This document shows, piece after piece, positions 37,850 to 47,077 of a stretch of 64,000 bases of DNA. The DNA is from Daucus carota subsp. sativus. Its lineage: Eukaryota > Streptophyta > Magnoliopsida > Apiales > Apiaceae. The notes under the pieces are model-generated. The model was not told where the DNA came from and ran no database searches. It was given only the letters and a program-made list of their open reading frames with translations. The number at the start of each line of letters is the position of its first letter. The stretch's first letter is position 1. The stretch covers positions 1,562,779-1,626,778 of the forward strand of contig NC_030383.2 of assembly GCF_001625215.2 (NCBI RefSeq), read 5' to 3'. The position numbers and the translations under genes were made by a program.

Positions 37850-38660
37850 TGTGCAGCATAAACTAGTTATAAGCCTCGTAAAATTCGGAATCGAAACTGA
37901 GTCAGAATTTTGCGGGAGATTTATTAAAGATTCTTTTGAAAAAAATCGGAAATGTTTAGTGAAGTCAGAGTATAATCGATAAATTTTAATTCTTTTACAA
38001 AATTAATGAGGCATTTTTAAAACACTACTTAATTATAACACATATCGACATCGTATTATATGATATAAATCCCGTCAATAATTATTGCATCATATCTGAT
38101 CACGAAAATTAAGTAGTTAGATATTAATAATTACAATATTTTTTAAAAAATTATGGTTTATTCATGTGGGCTCGCGCCCCTTACACGATATAAGCTAAAA
38201 AATCTTTATATATCTTAAGACTAAGTTGCGGAAAAAATGTTAAATATTTTAGAATTAAATTTTTAATAATATTACATCATCAACTACAAGTAAAAAACTA
38301 ATTCATTTTAAAAAAATTATCTTTAAAATTTATTTTCAATTTAACCTATATATAATAAATATGATGAAATATATTATTATTTATCAATACTCCGAACCCG
38401 AAAAGATGGATGACCGGTAAAGAGACAAATATGTAGTCGACATGGAGTTTTGGAGTTGAAGGGGTTCGAGTGAGAACATAAAAATAGGAAATAACGAGAA
38501 ACAAGATTAGATTGGTATGGACAACTAATGAAGAAACTTTATTAAGAATTTATTGACAGCACGCATTTGGAGTTTCTTACTTGGCTGCTACTCTGTTTTG
38601 TGATACACAGCCGCCACGTTGAGCTTCTCTTCAAGATAACTCCAACATTTATCGGCCGAC
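37850..38660. other. ERF upstream spacer
   Basis: AT-rich presumed promoter and spacer. No gene or clear repeat is seen. Confidence 0.5.
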
Positions 38661-38666
38661 GACCGA

Positions 38667-39048
38667 CAACGCGATCTTAGATTCTTTTCTTAAATTTGTG
38701 ATGGATTAAAATATGATTCGTCGATAAATTTATTTACATGTGTTTATAAAAATTTACTCCCTCCCTCCGTTCCATTCATTTCTATATAGTTTCTTTTTCG
38801 AGATGTCTTATCATTTCTATACATTAAATAGTAACTTTTGATAATATAAACATCATTCCAACAACTACTTTTTTCCGGTATCTCCGTTCTAAAATAACAT
38901 AAACACTGTTATACAGGCTACTTTCCTCCACTATCTCAAATCTATTATCAAATATAAGTTGGTCCGACAACGCAATCTTAGATTCTTTTCTTAAATTTGT
39001 GATAGATTAAAATATAATTCGTCAATAAATTTATTTACATGTGTTTAT
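38667..39048. repeat. Direct repeats of about 85 bp flanking a Stowaway-like fragment
   Basis: The segment with CGACAACGC, ATCTTAGATTCTTTTCTTAA and ATTTATTTACATGTGTTTAT occurs at 38667-38749 and again at 38962-39048, with few differences. Between the copies lies a fragment that starts TACTCCCTCCCTCCGTTCC (Stowaway-like). This looks like a local duplication, or an insertion with duplication of its flank. Confidence 0.7.
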
Positions 39049-39058
39049 GAAAAAAATT

Positions 39059-39059
39059 A

Positions 39060-39097
<38 letters not shown>

Positions 39098-39099
39098 GT
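39059..39099. repeat. (TTA)n microsatellite
   Basis: About thirteen TTA units in a row. Confidence 0.9.
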
Positions 39100-40331
39100 T
39101 AGTTTGATATATTGTATTATTCTGTTAATAATACAATATATAAAATATTTATAAAATAATTGTTCTGAATTTTTAAAAATGCTGAACAACTATTCTTGTT
39201 TTGTCACAAATTAACTATTCTCACAATATCATCGCCATTATTTAAATCACAAATAATTATCTTAGCCTCGACCAACAAATTTATATGTTTACAAAATATA
39301 TGTGAGTTATTCATTTGCGTCTTGAAAGTAAATCTCAGGAAAATTGCTTATTGACTTGTAATAATAGAATTGCGGCTCCTATATAGTTTTGTTTGTAGTG
39401 CACGTGTTAGGTGGGGTATGACATGTCAAAGTCGGGGACGTTGATGAATTTACGTATCTTACGCAAAGTCGACTGAATTATTGATGAATATATAATATTT
39501 TATTCATATTATGTTTTTGTGCAAGCTAAATAATTGCTATATTAAGTTAAAATTACTATTCCTTTCGACAAAAAATGAAAGGTGTTTGGATAAGACATGC
39601 TTGGTGCGCTTATTCCATCCATTTTTGTAAAATTTCTATATTGAGTTTCATTATTATAAGACGATTTTCAGGGTCTATAATATTTTTCAAAATTTGCTCG
39701 TCGTGCTTGCATGTGTAATGATGAATTTGTAAGGCAGAGGAAGATGATTTGTGAAATTAAATTGTATATTTTTTAACTCAAGAGTTATTTATAATTTTTA
39801 AAATTCTTTTGAGGCATATCCCGCTTAGTTTTAGATATTTTCAAAAAGTCTCGTATTATTGAAGTTAATAATATATCTACTTTTCCTACAATGGGATAAT
39901 TCCCAACAATCTTCCTCTTCACATATCACATATCACACCTTAAAGTTCATACCGGAAGTACATCTGGTTATTTGCCTCCCTTATGTCTCACTCGGTTTTA
40001 TTGCTGGGCTTGATATATACCCGTTTCAGATATATCCCGCTCGGTTTTATTATAAGATTTTTAAAAAAAGTCTCATGATATTGAAGTTATTATCAACTTA
40101 TATTATAATTATATACTTCTCTATCTCCCTCTTCACACTTCACTTATCAGGCCTTAAAATTCATGCCGAAAGTACATATGATTATTTGCCTCCCTTATGT
40201 CTAAGTCGGAAGGCTCATTTGCCTCATCCTTGAAACCCATCCAGGTTAATTCATACGTCTATTTCTAAATCATTTCTGAAATACGTCATGAAATTGATAC
40301 AGATTATATAATCTCGCTCTAATACTATTAT
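39100..40331. other. Intergenic, nothing recognised
   Basis: No supported gene. A 124-codon frame at 39859-40233 has no recognisable domain. Two similar words (AGTACATNTG-TTATTTGCCTCCCTTATGTCT) occur at about 39957 and 40170, so the frame is at least partly a local duplication rather than a gene. Confidence 0.5.
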
Positions 40332-40524
40332 CGGTCTTTCTAATGTGTGCCTAAAAGCACACAATAAACACTAAATTTTATAAAAATGACCTCTTTTGAT
40401 TGGTCGAGTTGATGTGAATGTAGGAGGCTATTAGCATTTATTATTCATCCACCAATCAGAGTGAGCTATTTTTATTGGAGTTAAGGAACTATTGTGTGCT
40501 CTTGGACACACCATAGAAAATCCC
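40332..40524. mobile_element. Mutator-like MITE upstream of UGT copy 1
   Basis: A 193-bp element flanked by the perfect 9-bp repeat TACTATTAT (40323-40331 and 40525-40533). The ends are inverted: CGGTCTTTCTAATGTGTGCC on the left and GGGATTTTCTATGGTGTGTCC on the other strand at the right. They are related to the ends of the element at 19585-19774. It lies about 200 bp above the TATA box of the first UGT gene. Confidence 0.85.
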
Positions 40525-40719
40525 TACTATTATTAGCCAGACGAATCTAACTCCGCAATAGCATAATATTATCATGACCTGCCTAGCCCTGCCCCGCACA
40601 CAGCCTCGTTTGGACAAGTGCAGGTTAAACGACAAGAAATGAACTGGTGCATTCGGCTTTTGTGACTATTTAGTCTCAAAATTTGAACCTAGCCCCACAT
40701 ATAACAAGTGCATAGGGAC

Positions 40720-40727
40720 TATAAATA
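40720..40727 (+). promoter_or_regulatory. TATA box of UGT copy 1
   Basis: TATAAATA stands about 350 bp before the ATG, between GGGAC and AGTTCAATCCCTTGG, which are shared with copy 2. In copy 2 the matching bases are GATACATA (45040-45047), so the consensus is lost there. Confidence 0.5.
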
Positions 40728-40852
40728 AATAAGTTCAATCCCTTGGTTTGTCACCGAAAATAATCGATCACTGGTCATGAATTCCGTTTCACAAGAACAA
40801 CAGTCTCACATACGACTCGGGCAGCACAGGCTTGAGACTAGAGAGTGCCGGT

Positions 40853-41080
40853 ATGATTTCTTGGGAGTACAAATATTTCTGTTCAAACGGTAACATCTTC
40901 AAATTGTCACCAACGATTGAGGAACTTGTTGGTGTACCTACTGCAATAAAATTCATCAGTACCTTCACGTACTCTCTTTTTCACCATAATAAGTGCAGAT
41001 TTCCAAAATCAATGGTCTCAAATCTTCCCTTTTACCATTATAAATTTCATACAAAACAACCAAAGTTTTTGAGGCTCTGA
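40853..41080 (+). other. Upstream ORF in the leader of UGT copy 1
   Basis: An ATG-started frame of 75 codons whose TGA stop (41078-41080) overlaps the UGT start codon as TGATG. In copy 2 the matching ATG frame ends after five codons. If transcription starts below the TATA box at 40720, the frame is in the mRNA leader and could affect UGT translation. It has no known domain. Confidence 0.4.
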
Positions 41081-42513
41081 TGGAAATTCCAGAAAATTTT
41101 CATGTTCTATTTCTGCCATACTTCACTCCTAGCCACATGGTCCCCCTGGTTGACATGGGAAGGCTCTTCGCAGCCCGTGGTGTCACCGTGACCATAATAA
41201 CCACTCCACACAATGCTCTCCTGTTTCGGTCCTCCATTGAACAAGGCCTCGAATCAGGCCATCAGATCGCGGTCCATGAGCTCAACTTCCCATCGAAAGA
41301 AGTTGGATTGCCTGAAGGAATAGAGAATTTCAATGCCATAACATCCAGTGAAATGACCAGCAAAGTCTTTTATGGAATTATGCTACTCCGAAAGCCTATG
41401 GAAGATTTGATCAGGAAGCTTTCGCCTAATTGCATCTTTTCGGATATGTTTTATCCTTGGACAACTGATGTTGCTAGTGAGCTTGGAATACCAAGGCTCA
41501 TGTTTTATCCATCAAGCTTCTTGTATCATTGTGTTACACATAGTCTTGCTCTGTATGCACCTCATGATTGTGTTGAGTCTGAAACAGAGAGTTTCTTGGT
41601 TCCGAATCTTCCTGACAAGATCGAGATGAAAAGATGTCAGCTGCAAGAACATGTTAAGACTAAAACAAGGTATGGTGAATTGATCAAAGCAATTAAAGAG
41701 TCTGAGCAGAAGAGCTATGGCATGGTTCATGACACTTTTTATGAGCTTGAGCCTGCTTATGCAGATCATTACAGTGAAATCAAGAAAAGTAAGTTCTGGC
41801 ACATTGGTCCTATATTTCAGTTCTTCAAAACGGCTGAAGCTGAAAGATCTAGTGACTCTTCATCTGAGCAACACTTCTGTTTAAGTTGGCTAGATACACA
41901 AAAGCCTGAATCCGTTGTCTTCATATGTTTCGGAAGTATGGTCAGATTTTCTGATGCTCAGCTTACTGAAATCGCATTAGCCCTCGAAGCCTCCAACACT
42001 CGGTTCATTTGGGTAGTTCGCAAGATTGTTGAAAATCAAGAAACATGGTTGCCTTCAGGGTTTGAAGAAAGAATTTTGAAAAATAACAAGGGTTTGATAG
42101 TCCGAGACTGGGTTCCACAGGTGAAAATTCTGGATCATCCATCTACAGGAGGGTTCCTGACTCACTGCGGCTGGAACTCAGTTTTGGAAGCAGTTGTGGC
42201 TGGAGTGCCACTTGTGACATGGCCTTTATTTGCTGAGCAATTTTACAATGAGAAGCTTGTTGAGCTTCTTAAGGTTGGTGTAAGAGTAGGTGCTGATGTT
42301 TGGAACTCAGGATTTGAAATCAAGAGTCCTCTTCTGGGAAGAGACATGATACAGAATGCATTGTCAAGATTAATGGATGGTTCTGAAGAGTCTGCGATGA
42401 TCAGACGGCGAGCAAAGGAGATTGGAGTCCAGGCTAGAGGGGCAGTCATGGAGGGAGGGTCATCATTTAATCAATTATCGGGTCTAATTGAAGAGATTAA
42501 TGCTTTTAGTTAG
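41080..42513 (+). CDS. UDP-glycosyltransferase, UGT73-like, copy 1 (PSPG ends in Gln)
   Basis: A single-exon family-1 glycosyltransferase of 477 residues. It transfers a sugar from UDP-sugar to a small lipophilic acceptor in the cytosol. His19 in FTPSHMVP is the catalytic base and Asp122 in IFSDMFYPW its likely partner. The 44-residue PSPG donor-binding box spans 344-387 (from WVPQVKILDHPS, through THCGWNSVLEA, to WPLFAEQ) and ends in Gln387, usual for UDP-glucose users. Sequence style fits group D/UGT73 (abscisate, scopoletin and triterpenoid glycosyltransferases); the acceptor is unknown. It pairs with the second copy at 45621. Its C-terminus (EEINAFS) arises from an 18-bp stretch absent from copy 2. 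Confidence 0.94.
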   Translation: MEIPENFHVLFLPYFTPSHMVPLVDMGRLFAARGVTVTIITTPHNALLFRSSIEQGLESGHQIAVHELNFPSKEVGLPEGIENFNAITSSEMTSKVFYGIMLLRKPMEDLIRKLSPNCIFSDMFYPWTTDVASELGIPRLMFYPSSFLYHCVTHSLALYAPHDCVESETESFLVPNLPDKIEMKRCQLQEHVKTKTRYGELIKAIKESEQKSYGMVHDTFYELEPAYADHYSEIKKSKFWHIGPIFQFFKTAEAERSSDSSSEQHFCLSWLDTQKPESVVFICFGSMVRFSDAQLTEIALALEASNTRFIWVVRKIVENQETWLPSGFEERILKNNKGLIVRDWVPQVKILDHPSTGGFLTHCGWNSVLEAVVAGVPLVTWPLFAEQFYNEKLVELLKVGVRVGADVWNSGFEIKSPLLGRDMIQNALSRLMDGSEESAMIRRRAKEIGVQARGAVMEGGSSFNQLSGLIEEINAFS

Positions 42514-42545
42514 ATTAAGGCAACAAAGATAACATAGGATGCTTA

Positions 42546-42781
42546 GAGCATCTCCAATAGGCTCTTCAAATAAGCTCTTAAGTCAAAAATTAAAGAGCAT
42601 GGCTCAAAATCAAGCTCCAACAGACTCTTATAGGCTCTTTAAAACTCCAAGAACTTCTTCTATCTCCTTACTTGTAAGAGCGATTAATAGTAGCTCTTAA
42701 CTTATATTTAATTAACAAAATTTTCATGTTCACCAATCATTGCACAATCTTTGGTCATTGTGGAATTTGTTTATTAGTAAA
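42546..42781. other. Spacer with a GAGCATCTCC-type element fragment
   Basis: After the end of UGT homology, GAGCATCTCCAATAGGCTCTT follows TTA. This is the terminus of many plant PIF/Harbinger-like MITEs. The opposite end was not found, so the copy is truncated or diverged. Confidence 0.45.
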
Positions 42782-42948
42782 CTAGAGAGGAAAACACGCC
42801 CCGTTCAATTGAAAAGTTTTTTGTTATATATATTTAAGATATACTTTATTTAATGTTTAAAAATCTAATAAAGAAAACTTATCAAAAGGTTGATATTTAG
42901 ATGACAGAGTAGAACTACACAGCTGAAGAAGGCCAAAAACAAACTCAC

Positions 42949-43059
42949 TTCCTGCTGAACCACATCATCACATAGGTGAAGAAGACTGCCCTTTCCACTA
43001 TCAAGCTGTTTGTCATACATTGATTTTGTTATCAGGTTCTGGTATGCAGCCATATTTGC
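42949..43059 (-). pseudogene. Captured exon, DUF3754/TMEM143-like
   Basis: One 111-nt exon with an acceptor before it (GTTCCAG) and a donor after it (GTGAGT). It encodes 37 residues, including MAAYQNLITKSMYDKQLDSG and LLHLCDDVVQQE, which I recall as a conserved stretch of plant DUF3754 (TMEM143-like) organelle proteins. No other exon of that gene is nearby. It is an isolated fragment with no stop codon. Confidence 0.6.
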
Positions 43060-43807
43060 CTGGAACCTACAGCGATAAACTGGACAATTAGACATTGCAA
43101 GATTAGTACAAGTAACCTGGATGAAACTAAGAAATAATATGATTTGGTACTTCTTTAACAAAGCACATCTTGCAACCATGTTACATCTTAAATCTTTAAG
43201 TAGCTCCATTATCTTATTATATTGCCGTCCTTTCAAAAAGGCAATTTAATTATGTCATGTAATCATTAGACTTAAGGCTGTAAGGAGTTTAGTTCTTTCT
43301 GGACTTAATGATTTGATAAAAACTTGTTTGTGGTCTATTCAAAAATCAAACAAACTATAGTCAAGCTCCAACCTACAAATGATCCGGACTTGAACATGGA
43401 GTAGTTTGGTTATTTGAACTTGTGACCAACCTAATAGATGTTAGGGAACAATAACAAACCTAGAAAGAATTTAATATATGAAAGCATACAGTGACCTCTG
43501 GCTTGTGAAACTACATTAAGTATTCACAAACATGATAATCGAGCTTATATTGAGATGAACTCGATAAAATTTGTTAAAAACTAAAAACTGATCTTCAAGA
43601 ATCGGAACTTTAAAACTATATATTTTTGGGAAAAAACATTTTTCAATTTCGAATAAAACTTGAGCCCAGCAATGTCTTGATTAATTGACGTCAAGCTCTG
43701 TGATATTCAGGCACAACTCAATTCATTTTACAATCCCAACTGCAGTGAAGAAGCTAGATATAGACATAAACTTTGTATAGACAGCTCGACACTTAACTAG
43801 AACCAAC

Positions 43808-44245
43808 CTCAACCAATTCAATATCCTTGCCTGATTGTGCGGATGATTGACACCAGATACACCTAAACAAACAGCTCGAACAACTGATTTCTTCGATCCT
43901 GATTTCCGAAAGGCCTCGCTCATAACTTGTTCCAATGTATCTCTTGCTGCTGTTTCTGCAAGCACAAACAGTTAAACAACTCACAAGTAAAACACTCAAA
44001 CATCACAACATCCCCTTCTTATTTAACGCAATCACAAGAACCTAATATCGAAAAATCAACACCCCTAAGCAAGAAATTACCGCAATGTGAATATTTGATC
44101 AACCCACACGCACACAAACACAAACATACAAATACAAGATATATAATTAATGGGTTTTCTTGGAAATACTAAAGGGTACTACCTCCGGCACTATCGTCAT
44201 TAGAGCAGCCAGCAACTGCCTGGGTAAGAACTGGGTCGGCGAGTT
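43808..44245 (-). pseudogene. N-acetylglucosamine kinase-like gene fragment
   Basis: Two exon pieces on the minus strand. The first (about 44245-44183) reads ADPVLTQAVAGCSNDDSAG and ends at a GT donor. The second (43955-43808) reads ETAARDTLEQVMSEAFRKSG, then VVRAVCLGVSGVNHP, and ends at NWLR. Joined in phase they match the N-terminal region of BadF/BadG-type N-acetyl-D-glucosamine kinase. An in-frame TAG lies just upstream of the first piece, the glycine-rich phosphate loop is missing, and nothing of the rest of the kinase follows. It cannot make a kinase. Confidence 0.7.
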
Positions 44246-44509
44246 GAGTGGAAAAAGGAAAACACAACTAGCAGAGGACAGATGGAAGCAACCGATGGAT
44301 GATCGCATAATTTCAATTGAGACAGACAAATGGGAGAGACGAAGAAAAGATAGTAGTCGTTGGTTTGAGCTAGACGAGAGAGGTTTACAGGCTCGAAAGG
44401 GTATTACTTTCAGTTTAATTGGAATCAAAATTATGAGATGAGAGGTTCACTTTTCAGGTTTGGAGGGGGTTAATGTCATTTTAATTAGAATTAATTTGCT
44501 CATAATAGA

Positions 44510-45022
44510 TACAGATTCTCTTTGTCCTTAATTAAAGTCGGGTTCAAAACTCTTTCGAACACGCCAATGAGCACATTGAACTATCCATGTGTTGTCCTTG
44601 ATTAAAGTCGGATTCAAAACTCTTTCGAAAATGTCGATTTGTGTAATAAATTAGAAGTAGACTTAAAGTTAGAAATAAGCTTAATTAAAGTCAGAAGTTA
44701 ATTTGAGATACTTTTTTCGATGATTTAACTTTTTTTGAATTTTTTCTGATAAAAACTACATTTAAATCATGATTTACTTATAAATTATTTTTATTATTTT
44801 TATTATATTTTTAATAACCCGTAAATCATTAATATATCAAAATTACCTGAACAAATATTTTAAGTTCCAAACTTATCACATAAATCACTTAAGTCATAAA
44901 TTACGTTTGTGCAGCCAAACATGTCCATTGCAGAGCAGATTTACGTATGCTACTTGATAGTTGATCCAGACTTCCATTTTAAGTACCTATTGTCTTGCAT
45001 CTCTCCTTACTAAACAACCAGA
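44510..45022. other. Spacer: 80-bp tandem repeat and a reversed MITE
   Basis: About 44518-44640 holds two copies of TGTCCTTNATTAAAGTCGG followed by TTCAAAACTCTTTCGAA. About 44650-44935 is a reversed copy of the MITE family at 11475-11819 and ends GTGCAGCCAAACATGTCC. No gene is seen. Confidence 0.6.
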
Positions 45023-47077
45023 AACAAGTACATAGGGACGATACATAAGTTCAATCCCTTGGTTTTGTCACCGAAATTAATTAATCACTGGTCAGGAATG
45101 CCGTCCACAAGAACAACAGATTCTTACACATTAACCTATGCACTATTTTTTCCAGCAGCTCTTCCCCCTTGTGAAAATTTAGTTCATATTTTTATTTAGT
45201 AGTCACGGACAGTGGCTTGGCTCATACCTTTTCATTTGTGCAGTAGAATCCAATCCGAAGGCACAACACTCTCGCATCAAGCAGAGATCCATGCGGAAAA
45301 ATATATGATCCTGATAAGCATTCCTCCCTCGTCACAGTATTTTAGATGGATCAGTTACTTAATAATATACGAGTCGGGCACAGAGCACAGAGTCGACACC
45401 AGAGAGTGCTGGTATGATTTTCTGTGAGTAAAAATATTTTTATTCAAACGGTAACATCTGGTGTACCTACCGCATTAAAATATTTATCAGTATACTTCAC
45501 TCACTCTCGTGTTCACCACAATAAGTTAAGATTTCCAAGATCAATTGTCTCAAATCTTCCCTCCCCAGGTTAACATTATACTAAGAGTCATACTAAACAA
45601 CCAAGGTTCTTGAGGCTCTGATGGAAATTCCAGAAAATTTTCATGTTTTATTCCTGCCATACCTCACTCCAAGCCACATGATCCCCCTGGTTGACATGGG
45701 GAGGCTCTTTGCAGCCCGTGGTGTCACCGTGACCATAATAACCACTCCACACAATGCTCTCCTGTTTCGGTCCTCCATTGAACAAGGCCTCGAATCAGGC
45801 CATCACATCGCGGTCCACGAGCTCAATTTCCCTTCAAGAGAAGTTGGTTTGCCTGAAGGAATAGAGAATTTCAATGCCATAACATCCAGTGAAATGTCCA
45901 GTAAGGTCTTTTATGGGATCATGCTACTCAGAAAGCCTATGGAAGATTTGATCAGGAAGCTTTCGCCTAATTGCATTTTTTCTGATATGTTTTATCCTTG
46001 GACAGCTGATCTTGCTAGTGAGCTCGGGATACCAAGGCTTATGTTTTATCCATCAAGCTTCTTGTATCATTGTGTTACACATAGTCTTGGTATTTATGCG
46101 CCTCATGATAGTGTTGAGTCCGAAACAGAGAGTTTCTTGGTTCCAAATCTTCCTGAAAAGATTGAGATGAAAAGATGTCAGCTGCAAGAGCATGTTAAGA
46201 TTAAAACAAGGTATGGTGAATTGATCAAAGCAATTAAAGAGTCTGAGCAGAAGAGCTATGGTTTGGTTCATCACACTTTTTATGAGCTTGAGCCTGCTTA
46301 TGCAGATCATTATGGTGAAATCAAGAAAAGTAAGTTCTGGCACATTGGTCCCATTTTTCAGTTCTTCAAAAAGGCTGAAACTGAAAGATCTAGTGGCTCT
46401 CCATCTGAGCAACACTTTTGTTTGAGTTGGTTAGATTCACAAAAGTCTGAATCTGTTGTCTTCATATGTTTTGGAAGTATGGTCAGATTCTCTGATGCTC
46501 AGCTTACTGAGATCGCATTAGCCCTCGAGGCCTCCAACACTCAGTTCATTTGGGTAGTCCGCAAAATGATTGAAAATCAAGAAAATCAAGAAACGTGGTT
46601 GCCTTCAGGGTTCGAAGAAAGAATTTTGAAAAATAACAAGGGGTTGATAGTCCGAGACTGGGTTCCCCAGGTGAAAATCCTGGATCATCCATCGACAGGA
46701 GGGTTCCTGACTCACTGCGGCTGGAACTCAGTGTTGGAAGCAGTTGTGGCTGGAGTGCCACTTGTGACATGGCCTTTATTTGCAGAGCATTTTTACAATG
46801 AAAAGCTTGTTGAGCTTCTTAAGGTTGGTGTAAGAGTAGGTGCTGAGGTCTGGAACTCAGGGTTTGAAATCAAGAGTCCTCTGCTGGGAAGAGAAATGAT
46901 TCAGAATGCATTGTCAAGATTAATGGATGGTTCTGATGAGTCCGCGATGATCAGACGACGAGCAAAGGAGATTGGAGTCAAGGCTAGAGGTGCAGTCATG
47001 GAAGGAGGGTCATCATTTAATCAATTAACTAGTCTGATTGAAGAGATTAAGGCAACAATGATAACATAGGATGCTTA
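45023..47077 (+). repeat. Tandem duplication unit 2 (UGT copy 2 plus leader)
   Basis: Partner of 40703-42545. The coding parts are highly similar (about 95% by eye) while the leaders differ by about 220 bp and many small changes. Confidence 0.85.
45621..47069 (+). CDS. UDP-glycosyltransferase, UGT73-like, copy 2 (PSPG ends in His)
   Basis: A single-exon gene of 482 residues, nearly identical to copy 1. His19 (LTPSHMIP) and Asp122 are kept, so it should be active. The PSPG box (347-390) ends WPLFAEH: CAT (46788-46790) replaces the CAA of copy 1, giving His390 instead of Gln. His at this place is found in several plant galactosyltransferases, so the sugar donor may differ. Copy 2 also has a duplicated ENQ (ENQENQETW) before PSPG and ends EEIKATMIT. 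The TATA box of copy 1 is not kept at the matching place, so expression may differ too. The gene is intact with no sign of decay. Confidence 0.94.
   Translation: MEIPENFHVLFLPYLTPSHMIPLVDMGRLFAARGVTVTIITTPHNALLFRSSIEQGLESGHHIAVHELNFPSREVGLPEGIENFNAITSSEMSSKVFYGIMLLRKPMEDLIRKLSPNCIFSDMFYPWTADLASELGIPRLMFYPSSFLYHCVTHSLGIYAPHDSVESETESFLVPNLPEKIEMKRCQLQEHVKIKTRYGELIKAIKESEQKSYGLVHHTFYELEPAYADHYGEIKKSKFWHIGPIFQFFKKAETERSSGSPSEQHFCLSWLDSQKSESVVFICFGSMVRFSDAQLTEIALALEASNTQFIWVVRKMIENQENQETWLPSGFEERILKNNKGLIVRDWVPQVKILDHPSTGGFLTHCGWNSVLEAVVAGVPLVTWPLFAEHFYNEKLVELLKVGVRVGAEVWNSGFEIKSPLLGREMIQNALSRLMDGSDESAMIRRRAKEIGVKARGAVMEGGSSFNQLTSLIEEIKATMIT

Larger units (their letters stand above)
40703..42545 (+). 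repeat. Tandem duplication unit 1 (UGT copy 1 plus leader)
   Basis: Homologous to 45023-47077. Homology starts at AACAAGTNCATAGGGAC in the promoter and ends at AACATAGGATGCTTA just after the stop codon. Copy 1 lacks about 220 bp of leader present in copy 2. Confidence 0.85.
42782..44509 (-). mobile_element. Candidate gene-capturing Helitron
   Basis: On the minus strand the segment begins TCTATTATGAGCAAATTAAT after a host A (44510) and ends CTCTCTAG followed by a host T (42781), as a Helitron in an AT target should. A hairpin-like GAACGGGGCGTGTTTTC stands just before the end, but its stem is imperfect. Inside, in the same direction, are exons of two unrelated genes with splice sites still in place: N-acetylglucosamine-kinase-like (about 44245-43808) and DUF3754-like (43059-42949). 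Kept introns mean capture at the DNA level. The ends are less canonical than those of the Helitron at 35415-36147. Confidence 0.5.

Noticed and set aside
44147-44441. 93-codon frames on both strands around the kinase-like exon
   Set aside because: They are out of frame with the kinase-like reading (AVAGCSNDDSAG) and reflect the captured fragment.
46053-46415. Antisense open frames within the UGT genes (also 41512-41802, 42243-42449, 46546-46770)
   Set aside because: The same shadow frames recur in both copies because the sense sequence is conserved; they have no own start context or domain.
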